64,000 bases of DNA from Pterois miles (lineage: Eukaryota > Chordata > Actinopteri > Perciformes > Scorpaenidae): positions 207,501 to 271,500 of the forward strand of contig CAMQGK010000557.1 of the NCBI GenBank assembly GCA_947000775.1. The letters are read 5' to 3'. This document shows, piece by piece, positions 53,930-64,000 of this stretch (the stretch's first letter is position 1; every line of letters begins with the position of its first letter). Under the pieces are notes generated by a model. The model made no database searches, was not told the origin of the DNA, and saw only the letters and a program-made list of their open reading frames with translations. A program made the position numbers and the translations under genes.

Positions 53930-54255
53930 GAACTCAGCAGATCTTCCAATACTGATCCCAGAACCTGAACTCAGCAGATCTTCTGATACTGATCTCAGAA
54001 CCTGAACTCAGCAGATCTTCTAATACTGATCCCAGAACCTGAACTCAGCAGATCTTCTGATACTGATCTCAGAACCTGAACTCAGCAGATCTTCTAATAC
54101 TGATCCCAGAACCTGAACTCAGCAGATCTTCTGATACTGATCTCAGAACCTGAACTCAGCAGATCTTCTAATACTGATCCCAGAACCTGAACTCAGCAGA
54201 TCTTCTGATACTGATCCCAGAACCTGAACTCAGCAGATCTTCTGACACTGAATAC
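53930..54255 (+). repeat. 37-bp tandem repeat in slc16a1 intron 3
   Basis: CTGATACTGATCTCAGAACC + TGAACTCAGCAGATCTT, about nine copies. Alternating TTCTGATACTGATCTC and TTCTAATACTGATCCC make a 74-bp higher-order unit. Confidence 0.93.
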
Positions 54256-54935
54256 TCTTTTTCCCGAATCTGAAACCTGTAGAACTCTTCCTTTCTACCC
54301 AGAACTCATCATAAGTCAGCATGAGGTTGGAAAGGTTCTTGTATTTGTTCCAATCTACCACGTTACGTGGGGGTGGGGTTCACAGTTCGGTACATACATG
54401 ATACACGTGTTGATGTGATTGATGCACCTAATGCTGAACCAAAGTTCATAAGTACGCATTCTGCTCAGAAACGTTTAGCCGTATGCTGTTAGCAACATGC
54501 ACTGAGGTTAGCTCAACAAGCGGACTGACGTGCGGGTCAGTCACATTGCAGACACACATAACACCAGAGCTGGAAGGCCCGCCTTTAGCATCCTGGTCAG
54601 ATAAAACAGTAAGGGAGAGAGAGACGGTATTAGACGAAGATGAGAGCAGTGTGCCACCGTCGCTTCACCACTGTAGAGGAAGCATCACCCAGATGTACTG
54701 ACCACCGGAACTATAAATGTTTGGATGCTATGAATGTTTGAATATAACCAAGATGGAACTAATTATAGACTCCTAATGCACATATTTTAGTTTTTATTAT
54801 TCTATTTATTGAATATTTTCAGTGTCAGAGCTTCAGAGATACCTGTTGCCTTCTAGGTAAGTGTTTGTTCAGTGTTCATACAGTGTCATACACAAGTGTC
54901 CTTATTTTTAGAATTGGTGCCTGTTTGTGGTGTGG

Positions 54936-55566
54936 CCTTTCGGAGGGCGCTACAATTCGGCAGGCGTGGCCTTTCGGAGGGCGCTACAATTCGGCAGGTG
55001 TGGCCTTTCAAAGGGCGCTGTGATTCGGCAGGTGTGGCCTTTCGGAGGGCGCTACAATTCGGCAGGCGTGGCCTTTCAAAGGGCGCTACGATTCGGCAGG
55101 CGTGGCCTTTCAAAGGGCGCTACGATTCGGCAGGCGTGGCCTTTCAAAGGGCGCTACGATTCGGCAGGCGTGGCCTTTCAAAGGGCGCTGTGATTCGGCA
55201 GGCGTGGCCTTTCGGGGGGCGCTACGATTCGGCAGGCGTGGCCTTTCGGAGGACGCTACGATTCGGCAGGCGTGGCCTTTCAAAGGGCGGTGTGATTCGG
55301 CAGGCGTGGCCTTTCGGAGGACGCTACGATTCGGCAGGCGTGGCCTTTCAAAGGGCGCTGTGATTCGGCAGGCGTGGCCTTTCGGAGGGCGCTACGATTC
55401 GGCAGGCGTAGCCTTTCGGAGGACGCTACGATTCGGCAGGCGTGGCCTTTCGGAGGACGCTGCGATTCGGCAGGTGTGGCCTTTCAAAGGGCGCTGTGAT
55501 TCGGCAGGCGTGGCCTTTCGGAGGGCGCTACGATTCGGCAGGCGTAGCCTTTCGGAGGGTGCTAGG
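54936..55566 (+). repeat. 34-bp minisatellite in slc16a1 intron 3
   Basis: GTGGCCTTTCGGAGGGCGCT + ACGATTCGGCAGGC, about eighteen units with TCGGAGG/TCAAAGG and TACGAT/TGTGAT variants. CpG-rich. A 34-bp period with no stops opens all three frames on the plus strand; GVAFRRALRFGRRGLSKG peptides are artefacts. Confidence 0.94.
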
Positions 55567-55649
55567 GCACAGAGTACTATTATTTGTTTCATCAGCAGCT
55601 TACACTACTAACTTAATATCTGTTAATATATTGACATATTTGAAGGCCC

Positions 55650-55690
55650 TCAAGAAGAAGAAGAAGAAGAAGAAGAAGAGGAGGAGACAA
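55650..55690 (+). repeat. (GAA)n microsatellite
   Basis: AAGAAGAAGAAGAAG... running into GAGGAGGAG, about 25 bp before the slc16a1 exon 3 donor. Confidence 0.85.
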
Positions 55691-55719
55691 CCTTCTAGCT
55701 CTCCTTCTTCCTATCTTAC

Positions 55720-56526
55720 CTGTTAGTGGTGGGCCCAACAGAACCGGCCCACACTCCACTATGGTGACCAGACCCACGGCTGAGGAGAACCTCTGAGCTC
55801 CCACCAGGTCCATCAGCGTCTCAAACAGCACTGAACTCAGCCAGCCAAAAGCAAAACCAAAGAAGATGGCATACACCACAAATCCGGTGTAGTCCACCGA
55901 CAGTGGCGCCAGTATGTGACACACTCCGTTGTAGAGGACAGCGGCGGCGAAGAAATACTGCACCCTGGGCCGGACCCACTTGGTGTTGGCCAGCATGCCC
56001 ATGGAAGGCCGGGCGAACATATCGACGAACGCCAGCACTGACAGCAGGAAGGCGGCTTTGTCTTTGCTGATGTCTTTACTCTTGGCGTAGTTAGAGAGGA
56101 ACACGAGAGGCGCGAAGAGGCCGAAAAACATGATAACGTTGCCCATCAGATAGAGCAGGAAGCCGCGGTGTTTGAACAGCGTCAGGTCAATGAAGGCGTT
56201 GATGGTTTGCAGGACTGTCTTCTTCGGCTCCACCTCCATCACCTTGGCCTCCCCTGCCTCCGGGTCGGGCTTGGCAGGCTGAGGTTTGGGTCCGATGGGG
56301 CGCATGAGGGATCCAGCCACACAGCAATTGAGCAGGAGTCCTCCCAGGATCAGGAAGCTGCCTCTCCACCCAAACGTATCGTACAGCCACGAGTTGAGAG
56401 GCGCCAGCGTGGACAGGAACACTGGGCTGCCCGCCATGGCGATGCCGTTGGCGATGGGACGGCGCTTGTAGAAGTATTTACCAATCATAGTGAGGGCTGG
56501 ATTCAAGTTGAATGCCAGTCCTAACC
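55720..56526 (-). CDS. slc16a1: Monocarboxylate transporter 1, main coding exon (TM4-TM11)
   Basis: 807 nt, phase 1 at both ends; acceptor TCTCTCCAG, donor ACAG|GTAAGA. Begins GLGLAFNLNPALTMIGKYFY, KRRPIANGIAMAGSPVFLST. The central cytosolic loop is short (PKPQPAKPDPEAGEAKVMEV) compared with mammals. TM8 has LAFVDMFARPSMGMLANTK, keeping the Asp and Arg used for proton-lactate coupling. TM10-11: FGFAFGWLSSVLFETLMDLV and SSAVGLVTIVECGPVLLGPP. MCT1 moves lactate, pyruvate and ketone bodies with a proton across the plasma membrane and normally needs basigin or embigin to reach the surface. Confidence 0.96.
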
Positions 56527-56652
56527 CTGGAGAGAGGGGGGAGATGAGGAGGGTCATGTTATGATTATCATATCATAGTAATTATAATATTATAGTATAA
56601 AGTCATCACTACACAACCTGTTAAATCCTACTAAGTAGGTTAGAAAACTGAC

Positions 56653-56796
56653 CTCCCACCACTCCGATGAAGAAGTACAGCTGCTCCACAGTGTTGCAGA
56701 AAGACGCCGCGATGAGTCCCGACCCCGACAGACAGCCACCAACCAGGATGACTGGTCGACTGCCAAACTTGTTCACAAGGATGCTGCTGATTGGAC
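56653..56796 (-). CDS. slc16a1: Monocarboxylate transporter 1, coding exon 2 (TM2-TM3)
   Basis: 144 nt, phase 1 at both ends. Acceptor TTTCTCTCCAG, donor GGGAG|GTCAGT. Encodes PISSILVNKFGSRPVILVGG, CLSGSGLIAASFCNTVEQLY, FFIGVVGG, nearly the same as mammalian MCT1. Confidence 0.95.
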
Positions 56797-57717
56797 CTGG
56801 AGAGAAACAACCCTCGGAGTAATGTGACGTAGTCTATTTATTAAACTTCTATAGTATTCGTTATGTGTCACATGTTTTACACAGTTATTGGACATGTATT
56901 AAATATATATATAATAACAGATTGTTAGATTAGAATCACTTATATAAAGCATAGATGACACTAAAGCTGCAACATTTCCTGGTTGCAGCTTCTCAGATAT
57001 GATCGAGCATTTGTCTTTGTCATATTTCATTGTTAAGTGTTAAATATCTTACCATTATTCACAACTTCATGACATTTCATAGCAAATACAAATATTTATT
57101 TTTTTTTTACTTTTGATTGATAATACAAATTACAATGAATAAGTAAATAAAACATAATCAACAAGATTTGAAGATGTCACCTTGGCCTGAAGCAGAGTGA
57201 CTGTAGTTCAACTGAACTCACAATCAATTTATATCATCTGCAGTAAAGAAAATAATCCTTTTCCTGCAGTGCTATGAACACGTTATATGTTATTTATGAC
57301 ACGGCGGTGTTGAATACTCTATTCTGATTGGTCAATCATGGCCAGGTATTCCTTTATAACAAACGTTTCTATGGACGGTGGCTTGATGATCGTCTTCTGG
57401 ACAACTGTCCAGTCAGAAGCCTTCCCTGCGAACCTTGTGGTTTACGTGTACTGAACTAGAGATTTATGGTATTTATACTGTATGTGTAGTACTTCAATCA
57501 AACTCAGGCTGCAGGCTGTAATTATCAAAATTAGAATAAAAAAACACTTGTAACATTTAGTTTACATGTAATGAGTCTAGAAAATATCACTTTCTTAAAG
57601 AACATTGAACGTTTTCACATGCACCTGAATGCAGGTAAACAGTGATGGCAGGATGAAGTTCAATCTGCTGACGTTACTACTGATCACCACCAGGGGGAGC
57701 TACACTGTCAGAAATAA
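56797..57717. other. slc16a1 intron 1, unique-looking part
   Basis: AT-rich; no coding sequence or clear mobile element was recognised. Confidence 0.4.
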
Positions 57718-58312
57718 CAAGGAGGAGAGGAGAGGAGGGGAGGAGGAGGAGGATAGGAGAGGAGGAGGAGAGGAGAGGAGGGGAGGAGGAGGAGGATAGG
57801 AGAGGAGGAGGAGAGGAGAGGAGGGGAGGAGGAGGAGGATAGGAGAGGAGGAGGAGAGGAGAGGAGAGGAGGGGAGGAGGAGGAGGATAGGAGAGGAGGA
57901 GGAGAGGAGAGGAGGAGGAGGGGGAGGAGGATAGGAGAGGAGGAGGAGAGGAGAGGAGGAGGAGGAGGAGGAGAGGAGAGGAGAGGAGGGGAGGAGGAGG
58001 AGGATAGGAGAGGAGGAGGAGAGGAGAGGAGAGGAGGGGGAGGAGGAGGAGGATAGGAGAGGAGGAGGAGAGGAGAGGAGGAGGAGGGGAGGAGGATAGG
58101 AGAGGAGGAGGAGAGGAGAGGAGGAGGAGGAGGAGGAGGAGGAGGAGGAGGAGAGGAGAGGAGGGGAGGAGGAGGAGGAGAGGAGAGGAGGGGAGGAGGA
58201 GGAGGAGGAGGAGGAGGAGGAGGAGGGAGGAGGAGGAGGAGGAGGAGGAGGAGGATAGGAGAGGAGGAGGAGGGGAGGAGGATAGGAGAGGAGGAGGAGG
58301 GGAGGGGAGCCT
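57718..58312 (+). repeat. GGA-rich polypurine tract in slc16a1 intron 1
   Basis: About 600 bp almost without a pyrimidine on the plus strand (only scattered GATAGG), built from GAGGAGAGGAGGGGAGGAGG phrases in blocks of about 55-65 bp. Long Leu/Ser/Pro frames on the minus strand are artefacts. Confidence 0.94.
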
Positions 58313-60125
58313 GTAACCTGTATCAGCACTACTAACCAATATCAGTACTACTCTCTGCACTACTATCAGCACTACTAACAGTACAGTACTACTATCTGCA
58401 CTACTAACCAGTATCAGCACTACTAACCAATATCAGTACTACTATCAGCACTACTAACCAGTATCAGCTCTACTAACCTGTATCAGCTCTACTAACCAGT
58501 ATCAGCTCTACTAACCTGTATCAGCTCTACTAACCTGTATCAGCTCTACTCACCTGTATCAGCTCTACTAACCAGTATCAGCTCTACTAACCAGTATCAG
58601 CTCTACTAACCAGTATCAGCTCTACTAACCTGTATCAGCTCTACTAACTTGTATCAGCTCTACTCACCTGTATCAGCTCTACTAACCAGTATCAGCTCTA
58701 CTAACCAGTATCAGCTCTACTAACCTGTATCAGCTCTACTAACCTGTATCAGCTCTACTAACTTGTATTAGCTCTACTCACCTGTATCAGCTCTACTAAC
58801 CTGTATCAGCTCTACTAACCTGTATCAGCTCTACTAACTTGTATCAGCTCTACTCACCTGTATCAGCTCTACTAACCTGTATCAGCTCTACTAACCTGTA
58901 TCAGCTCTACTAACCTGTATCAGCTCTACTAACTTGTATCAGCTCTACTAACTTGTATCAGCTCTACTCACCTGTATCAGCTCTACTAACCTGTATCAGC
59001 TCTACTAACCTGTATCAGCTCTACTAACCTGTATCAGCTCTACTAACCTGTATCAGCTCTACTAACCTGTATCAGCTCTATTAACCAGTATCAGCTCTAC
59101 TAACCTGTATCAGCTCTACTAACTTGTATCAGCTCTACTCACCTGTATCAGCTCTACTAACCTGTATCAGCTCTACTAACCTGTATCAGCTCTACTAACC
59201 TGTATCAGCTCTACTAACTTGTATCAGCTCTACTCACCTGTATCAGCTCTACTAACCTTGTATCAGCTCTACTAACGTGTATCAGCTCTACTCACCTGTA
59301 TCAGCTCTATTAACCAGTATCAGCTCTACTAACCTGTATCAGCTCTACTAACCTGTATCAGCTCTACTAGACTGTATCAGCTCTACTAACCTGAATCAGC
59401 TCCACTAACTAGTATCAGCTCTACTAACCAGTATCAGCTCTACTAACCAGTATCAGCTCTACTAACCTGTATCAGCTCTACTAACCTGTATCAGCTCTAT
59501 TAACCAGTATCAGCTCTACTAACCTGTATCATTTCATTAATGACCACTGTATCAGCTCTACTAACCTGTATCAGCTCTATTAACCAGTATCAGCTCTACA
59601 GATCAGCTCTATAAACAAGTATAAGATCTACTATCATCTATAACATCTTAAAAAAAATACATAACCTGTATCATTTCATTAATGACCACTGTATCAGCTC
59701 TACTAACCTGTATCAGCTCTACTAACCTGTATCAGCTCTACTAACCAGTATCAGCTCTACTCACCTGTATCAGCTCTATTAACCTGTATCATTTCATTAA
59801 CCTGTACACACTGTATCAGCTCTACTAACCTGTATCAGCTCTATTAACCAGTATCATTTCATTAATGACCACTGTATCAGCTCTATTAACCTGTATCAGC
59901 TCTACTAACCTGTATCAGCTCTACTAACCAGTATCAGCTCTACTCACCTGTATCAGCTCTATTAACCTGTATCATTTCATTAATGACCACTGTATCAGCT
60001 CTACTAACCTGTATCAGCTCTATTAACCAGTATCATTTCATTAATGACCACTGTATCAGCTCTACTAACCTGTATCAGCTCTATTAACCAGTATCATTTC
60101 ATTAATGACCACTGTATCAGCTCAG
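58313..60125 (+). repeat. 19-bp minisatellite in slc16a1 intron 1
   Basis: TATCAGCTCTACTAACCTG with CCAG, CTTG and TCACCTG variants, about 90 units. The right part (59525 onward) mixes in a CTGTATCATTTCATTAATGA + CCAC unit that recurs five to six times. Confidence 0.94.
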
Positions 60126-60502
60126 GCTCAGGTTCAAACCCACCACTGGTTCTGTACACACCGTTTCCCTGATGTCGCCCGGTTACAGACATCAGTGTCT
60201 AATCAGTGAAGTCAGCTGGTGGATGTGGGCGGGGCTCCATCTGATGAGAAGGCGTCAGACCGGCAGTGAAGTGCATCGCGGGGTTGAGGACGTGCGCACA
60301 GCAAATATCCACGCCATGGAGTTAATGTTAATAATTATCACCGCCTCGATGGACCAGGGAAGCAACTGATCTGGAACCAAGCTGCGTACTGATCAGGGTT
60401 CAGACAGCTCATCTGATGCTTCTGAACAACACAAACCAACCAAACCTGCCTGCTGGAGAAAGACAGAAACAGGAAGACATCAGGAGGCAACGTGTTTCTC
60501 AC

Positions 60503-60719
60503 CTCCAGCGTACATGACAGCCAGCATGATGGAGGAGATCCAGGACACCTGGCTGGGCGTGGCTTCGAAGATCACCTCTATCTCTTTGAAGAACACGGTG
60601 ATGGACTTAGGGAAGGCGTAGGAGAAGCCGATGGAGATGAAGGCCCCGACCACCACCGCCCAGCCCCAGCCACCCTCAGGAGGGGTGTAGCCCACCGGCC
60701 CACCCGCTGCTGGAGGCAT
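60503..60719 (-). CDS. slc16a1: Monocarboxylate transporter 1, first coding exon (N-terminus, TM1)
   Basis: 217 nt, donor GGAG|GTGAGA. Starts MPPAAGGPVGYTPPEGGWGW: the EGGWGW motif is the MCT family signature. TM1 AVVVGAFISIGFSYAFPK includes Lys38, the residue thought to take up the proton and lactate. Continues SITVFFKEIEVIFEATPSQV to MLAVMYAG. The ATG is 2 nt after a likely acceptor (CTTCCTGGTGAGCAG, 60722), so a noncoding 5' exon lies further right, perhaps outside the window. Confidence 0.95.
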
Positions 60720-60722
60720 GTC

Positions 60723-61605
60723 TGCTCACCAGGAAGGGAAAGACGAAGAAGAGTGGAGTACCGCCGGGGTCAGAGAAGAAGAGGCCGGACCAGGTGCACT
60801 GAGGTCAGGACTCGAACCTGTGAGAGAACCAGAGGAGACAGCTGGTGAGAATCAACACAGATGGCGTGAGATGGTTAAAGAGATAAACGTCACCCTGTCC
60901 TCCTCCTCCTTAGCATTTTGATGTAATCTGCAGCAGGATGAACGAGGAAGGGATGAGATGGAGAGAGGGAGGACAGGAGGGCAGCGTTGGAGAAGATGCA
61001 GACAGTAAAATGAGGAGGAGGGAAACTAAATACTTGTGGTTGTGATCGTTTCTGTCACGGTGAGAAAGAGCATCTGAGCGGCCTGCTGGATGATAAGAGG
61101 CTGGTGTAGCCGACTGTGACGGAGGCCTGTGGGGTCCATGGTGGTCAGACATCCACAACAACCGACGTTAACATTAACGTTAACTTTAGTTTACCATTAA
61201 TGCATTAAATTAGATAGAAGTGGTGTACATTTCACAGAATCACTGTGTGTCAAGATGTTCTCATCATTAACCAGAAATAAACATGAATTAATTACCAGTA
61301 TTTAAAATCAATGGTAAGAGTCTATAATGGTTTATAACAGCATGATATCAGTATCTGATCTTCATTTGGGTTGATACCACTTAGTCCACAGATTTGGTGC
61401 TAAATTGAACCATTTTTCACCACTGGAGAATTGATCAAAATGATCAATAATCCTCCAAAATACCACATTAAGACACCAAGACCTCGAGGAACACCATAGA
61501 AGAAGACCTGCTGGGATTTGGGATCAACAACTTTTAACTTCTGGAGATTGTGTAGCTAGGAAAGCCATCCATCCTCTGAATGCTCTAGGTCTCTAGTTAC
61601 CAGGA
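60723..61605. other. slc16a1 upstream DNA (5' intron or promoter side)
   Basis: No reading frame with recognisable protein. The repeats start at about 61610. Confidence 0.35.
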
Positions 61606-61767
61606 TGTAGTGTGTGTAGTAGTAGTAGTAGTAGTAGTAGTCAGTGTAGCTAGGAAAGCCATCCATCCTCTGAATGCTCTAGGTCTCTAGTTACCAGGAT
61701 GTAGTAGTAGTAGTAATAGTAGTAGTAGTAGTAGTATTAGAGGCTGTGATTATCCTAGAAGTAGTAA

Positions 61768-61806
<39 letters not shown>

Positions 61807-62009
61807 AGGCTGTGATTATCCTAGAGGTAGTAATAGTAGTAGTAGTAGTAGTAGTAGTAGAGGCTGTGATTATCCTAGAGGTAGTAGTAGTAGTAGTAGT
61901 AGTCAGAGTAGCTAGGAAAGACCCCATCCTCTGAATGCTCTAGGTCTCTAGTTACCAGGATGTAGTAGTAGTAGTAGTAGTAGTAGTATAGGCTGTGATT
62001 ATCCTAGAG

Positions 62010-62040
<31 letters not shown>

Positions 62041-62192
62041 GAGAGGCTGTGATTATCCTAGAGGTAGTAGTAGTAGAAGAGGCTGTGATTATCCTAGAGG
62101 TAGTAGTAGTAGTAATAGTGGTAGTAGTAGTAGTAGTCAGTGTAGCTAGGAAAGCCATCCATCCTCTGAATGCTCTAGTTACCAGGATGTAT

Positions 62193-62232
<40 letters not shown>

Positions 62233-62287
62233 CAGTCTAGCTAGGAAAGCCATCCATCCTCTGAATGCTCTAGTTACCAGGATGTAT

Positions 62288-62318
<31 letters not shown>

Positions 62319-62373
62319 CAGTGTAGCTAGGAAAGCCATCCATCCCCTGAATGCTCTAGTTACCAGGATGTAT

Positions 62374-62410
<37 letters not shown>

Positions 62411-62461
62411 CAGTCTAGCTAGGAAAGCCATCCATCCTCTGAATGCTCTAGTTACCAGGAT

Positions 62462-62499
<38 letters not shown>

Positions 62500-62554
62500 C
62501 AGTGTAGCTAGGAAAGCCATCCATCCTCTGAATGCTCTAGTTACCAGGATGTAT

Positions 62555-62600
<46 letters not shown>

Positions 62601-62660
62601 CAGTCTAGCTAGGAAAGCCATCCATCCTCTGAATGCTCTAGGTCTCTAGTTACCAGGATG
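61606..62660 (+). repeat. Compound satellite: (AGT)n plus an about 55-bp constant block
   Basis: Constant block GTGTAGCTAGGAAAGCCATC + CATCCTCTGAATGCTCTAG + TTACCAGGATGTA alternates with AGT runs of varying length; about ten copies. Confidence 0.93.
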
Positions 62661-62686
62661 TTGTAGTAGTAGTAGTAGTAGTGGTA

Positions 62687-62717
<31 letters not shown>

Positions 62718-62930
62718 AGGCTGTGATTATCCTAGAGGTAGTAATAGTAGTAGTAGTAGCAGTAGTAGTAGTAGTAGTAGTACTAGTAGTAGAGGCTGTG
62801 ATTATCCTAGAGGTAGTAGTAGTACTAGTAGTAGAGGCTGTGATTATCCTAGAGGTAGTAGTAGTCGTAGTAGTAGTAATCAGTGTAGCTAGGAAAGACA
62901 CCATCCTCTGAATGCTCTAGTTACCAGGAG

Positions 62931-62973
<43 letters not shown>

Positions 62974-63029
62974 AGGCTGTGATTATCCTAGAGGTAGTAG
63001 TAGTAGTAGAGGCTGTGATTATCCTAGAG

Positions 63030-63060
<31 letters not shown>

Positions 63061-63254
63061 AGACTGTGATTATCCTAGAGGTAGTAGTAGTAGTAGTAGT
63101 AGAGGCTGTGATTATCCTAGAGGTAGTAGTAGTAGTAGTAGTAGAGGCTGTGATTATACTAGAGGTAGTAGTAGTACTAGTAGTAGAGGCTGTGATTATC
63201 CTAGAGGTAGTAGTAGTAGTAGTAGTAGTAGTAGAGGCTGTGATTATCCTAGAG

Positions 63255-63297
<43 letters not shown>

Positions 63298-63359
63298 AGG
63301 CTGTGATTATACTAGAGGTAGTAGTAGTACTAGTAGTAGAGGCTGTGATTATCCTAGAG

Positions 63360-63393
<34 letters not shown>

Positions 63394-63461
63394 AGGCTGT
63401 GATTATCCTAGAGGTAGTAGTAGTAGTAGTAGTAGTAGTAGAGGCTGTGATTATCCTAGAG

Positions 63462-63498
<37 letters not shown>

Positions 63499-63602
63499 AG
63501 GCTGTGATTATACTCGAGGTAGTAGTAGTACTAGTAGTAGAGGCTGTGATTATCCTAGAGGTAGTAGTAGTAGTAGTAGTAGAGGCTGTGATTATCCTAG
63601 AG

Positions 63603-63633
<31 letters not shown>

Positions 63634-64000
63634 TAGTAGTAGAGGCTGTGATTATACTAGAGGTAGTAGTAGTACTAGTAGTAGAGGCTGTGATTATCCT
63701 AGAGGTAGTAGTAGTAGTAGTAGTAGTAGAGGCTGTGATTATCCTAGAGGTAGTAGTAGTAGTAGTAGTAGTAGTAGAGGCTGTGATTATACTAGAGGTA
63801 GTAGTAGTACTAGTAGTAGAGGCTGTGATTATCCTAGAGGTAGTAGTAGTAGTAGTAGTAGAGGCTGTGATTATCCTAGAGGTAGTAGTAGTAGTAGTAG
63901 TAGTAGTAGAGGCTGTGATTATACTAGAGGTAGTAGTAGTACTAGTAGTAGAGGCTGTGATTATCCTAGAGGCAGTAGTAGTAGTAGTAGTAGAGGCTGT
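62661..64000 (+). repeat. Compound satellite: (AGT)n plus AGGCTGTGATTATCCTAGAG
   Basis: The 20-bp phrase AGGCTGTGATTATCCTAGAG (variant TATACTAGAG) alternates with (GTA)n; AGTAGTACTAGTAGTAG spacers mark a recurring higher-order pattern from about 63120. It continues past the right edge. Confidence 0.94.

Noticed and set aside
54872..55611. Three plus-strand frames of 88-169 codons (RRALRFGRRGLSKG)
   Set aside because: A 34-bp repeat inside an slc16a1 intron; all frames open by composition.
57677..58420. Minus-strand Leu/Ser/Pro frames of about 210-250 codons
   Set aside because: Translations of a GGA-rich tract.

Overview
This window is nuclear DNA from a vertebrate, almost certainly a teleost fish. 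The evidence is split genes with GT-AG introns encoding vertebrate proteins, fish-type retroelements (L2/jockey-like and RTE-like LINEs, a Tx1-clade LINE, a chromodomain Gypsy element, tRNA-derived SINEs ending in the 'CCCACTGTGGGACTAATAAAGG' type of tail) and very many micro- and minisatellites. There are no bacterial-type operons.

Three host genes can be built exon by exon. (1) FAM120C, minus strand, 7710 to 1404: the first three coding exons, with the rest running off the left edge. (2) A vasopressin V2-type receptor (avpr2), plus strand, 21159 to 27694: six coding exons covering all seven membrane segments, with a probable one-base frame break in a GGA-rich stretch of the third intracellular loop. 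(3) Monocarboxylate transporter 1 (slc16a1), minus strand, 60719 to 53513: four coding exons giving about 485 residues, apparently intact.

Layout: 1-7.7 kb FAM120C, whose intron 1 holds a 2 kb 32-bp minisatellite and a DNA transposon with inverted ends. 7.7-21.1 kb is intergenic DNA with SINEs, an L2-like LINE fragment and at least five tandem arrays. 21.1-27.7 kb is avpr2, with an RTE-like LINE remnant in its last intron. 27.7-46.6 kb is a transposon nest: a (GA)n/(TC)n microsatellite is split by a Tx1-clade LINE (minus strand), which was itself invaded by an L2-like LINE, a short RTE-like 3' fragment and a Gypsy LTR element. The ORF1 of the Tx1 element is swollen by about 3.5 kb of 27-bp coding repeats. 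46.6-53.5 kb is repeat-rich DNA (25-bp, 36-37-bp and 71-bp arrays). 53.5-60.7 kb is slc16a1, whose introns hold 34-bp, GGA-rich and 19-bp arrays. 60.7-64 kb is slc16a1 upstream DNA followed by an (AGT)n-based compound satellite that runs off the right edge.

The three host genes have unrelated jobs (RNA-binding/scaffold protein, hormone receptor, lactate/pyruvate transport), and nothing suggests they act together. No cellular defence or biosynthetic system was found. The most unusual content is the layered retroelement nest with the repeat-expanded ORF1, and the unusual exon structure of avpr2. All boundaries were worked out by eye; repeat copy numbers and element edges are approximate.
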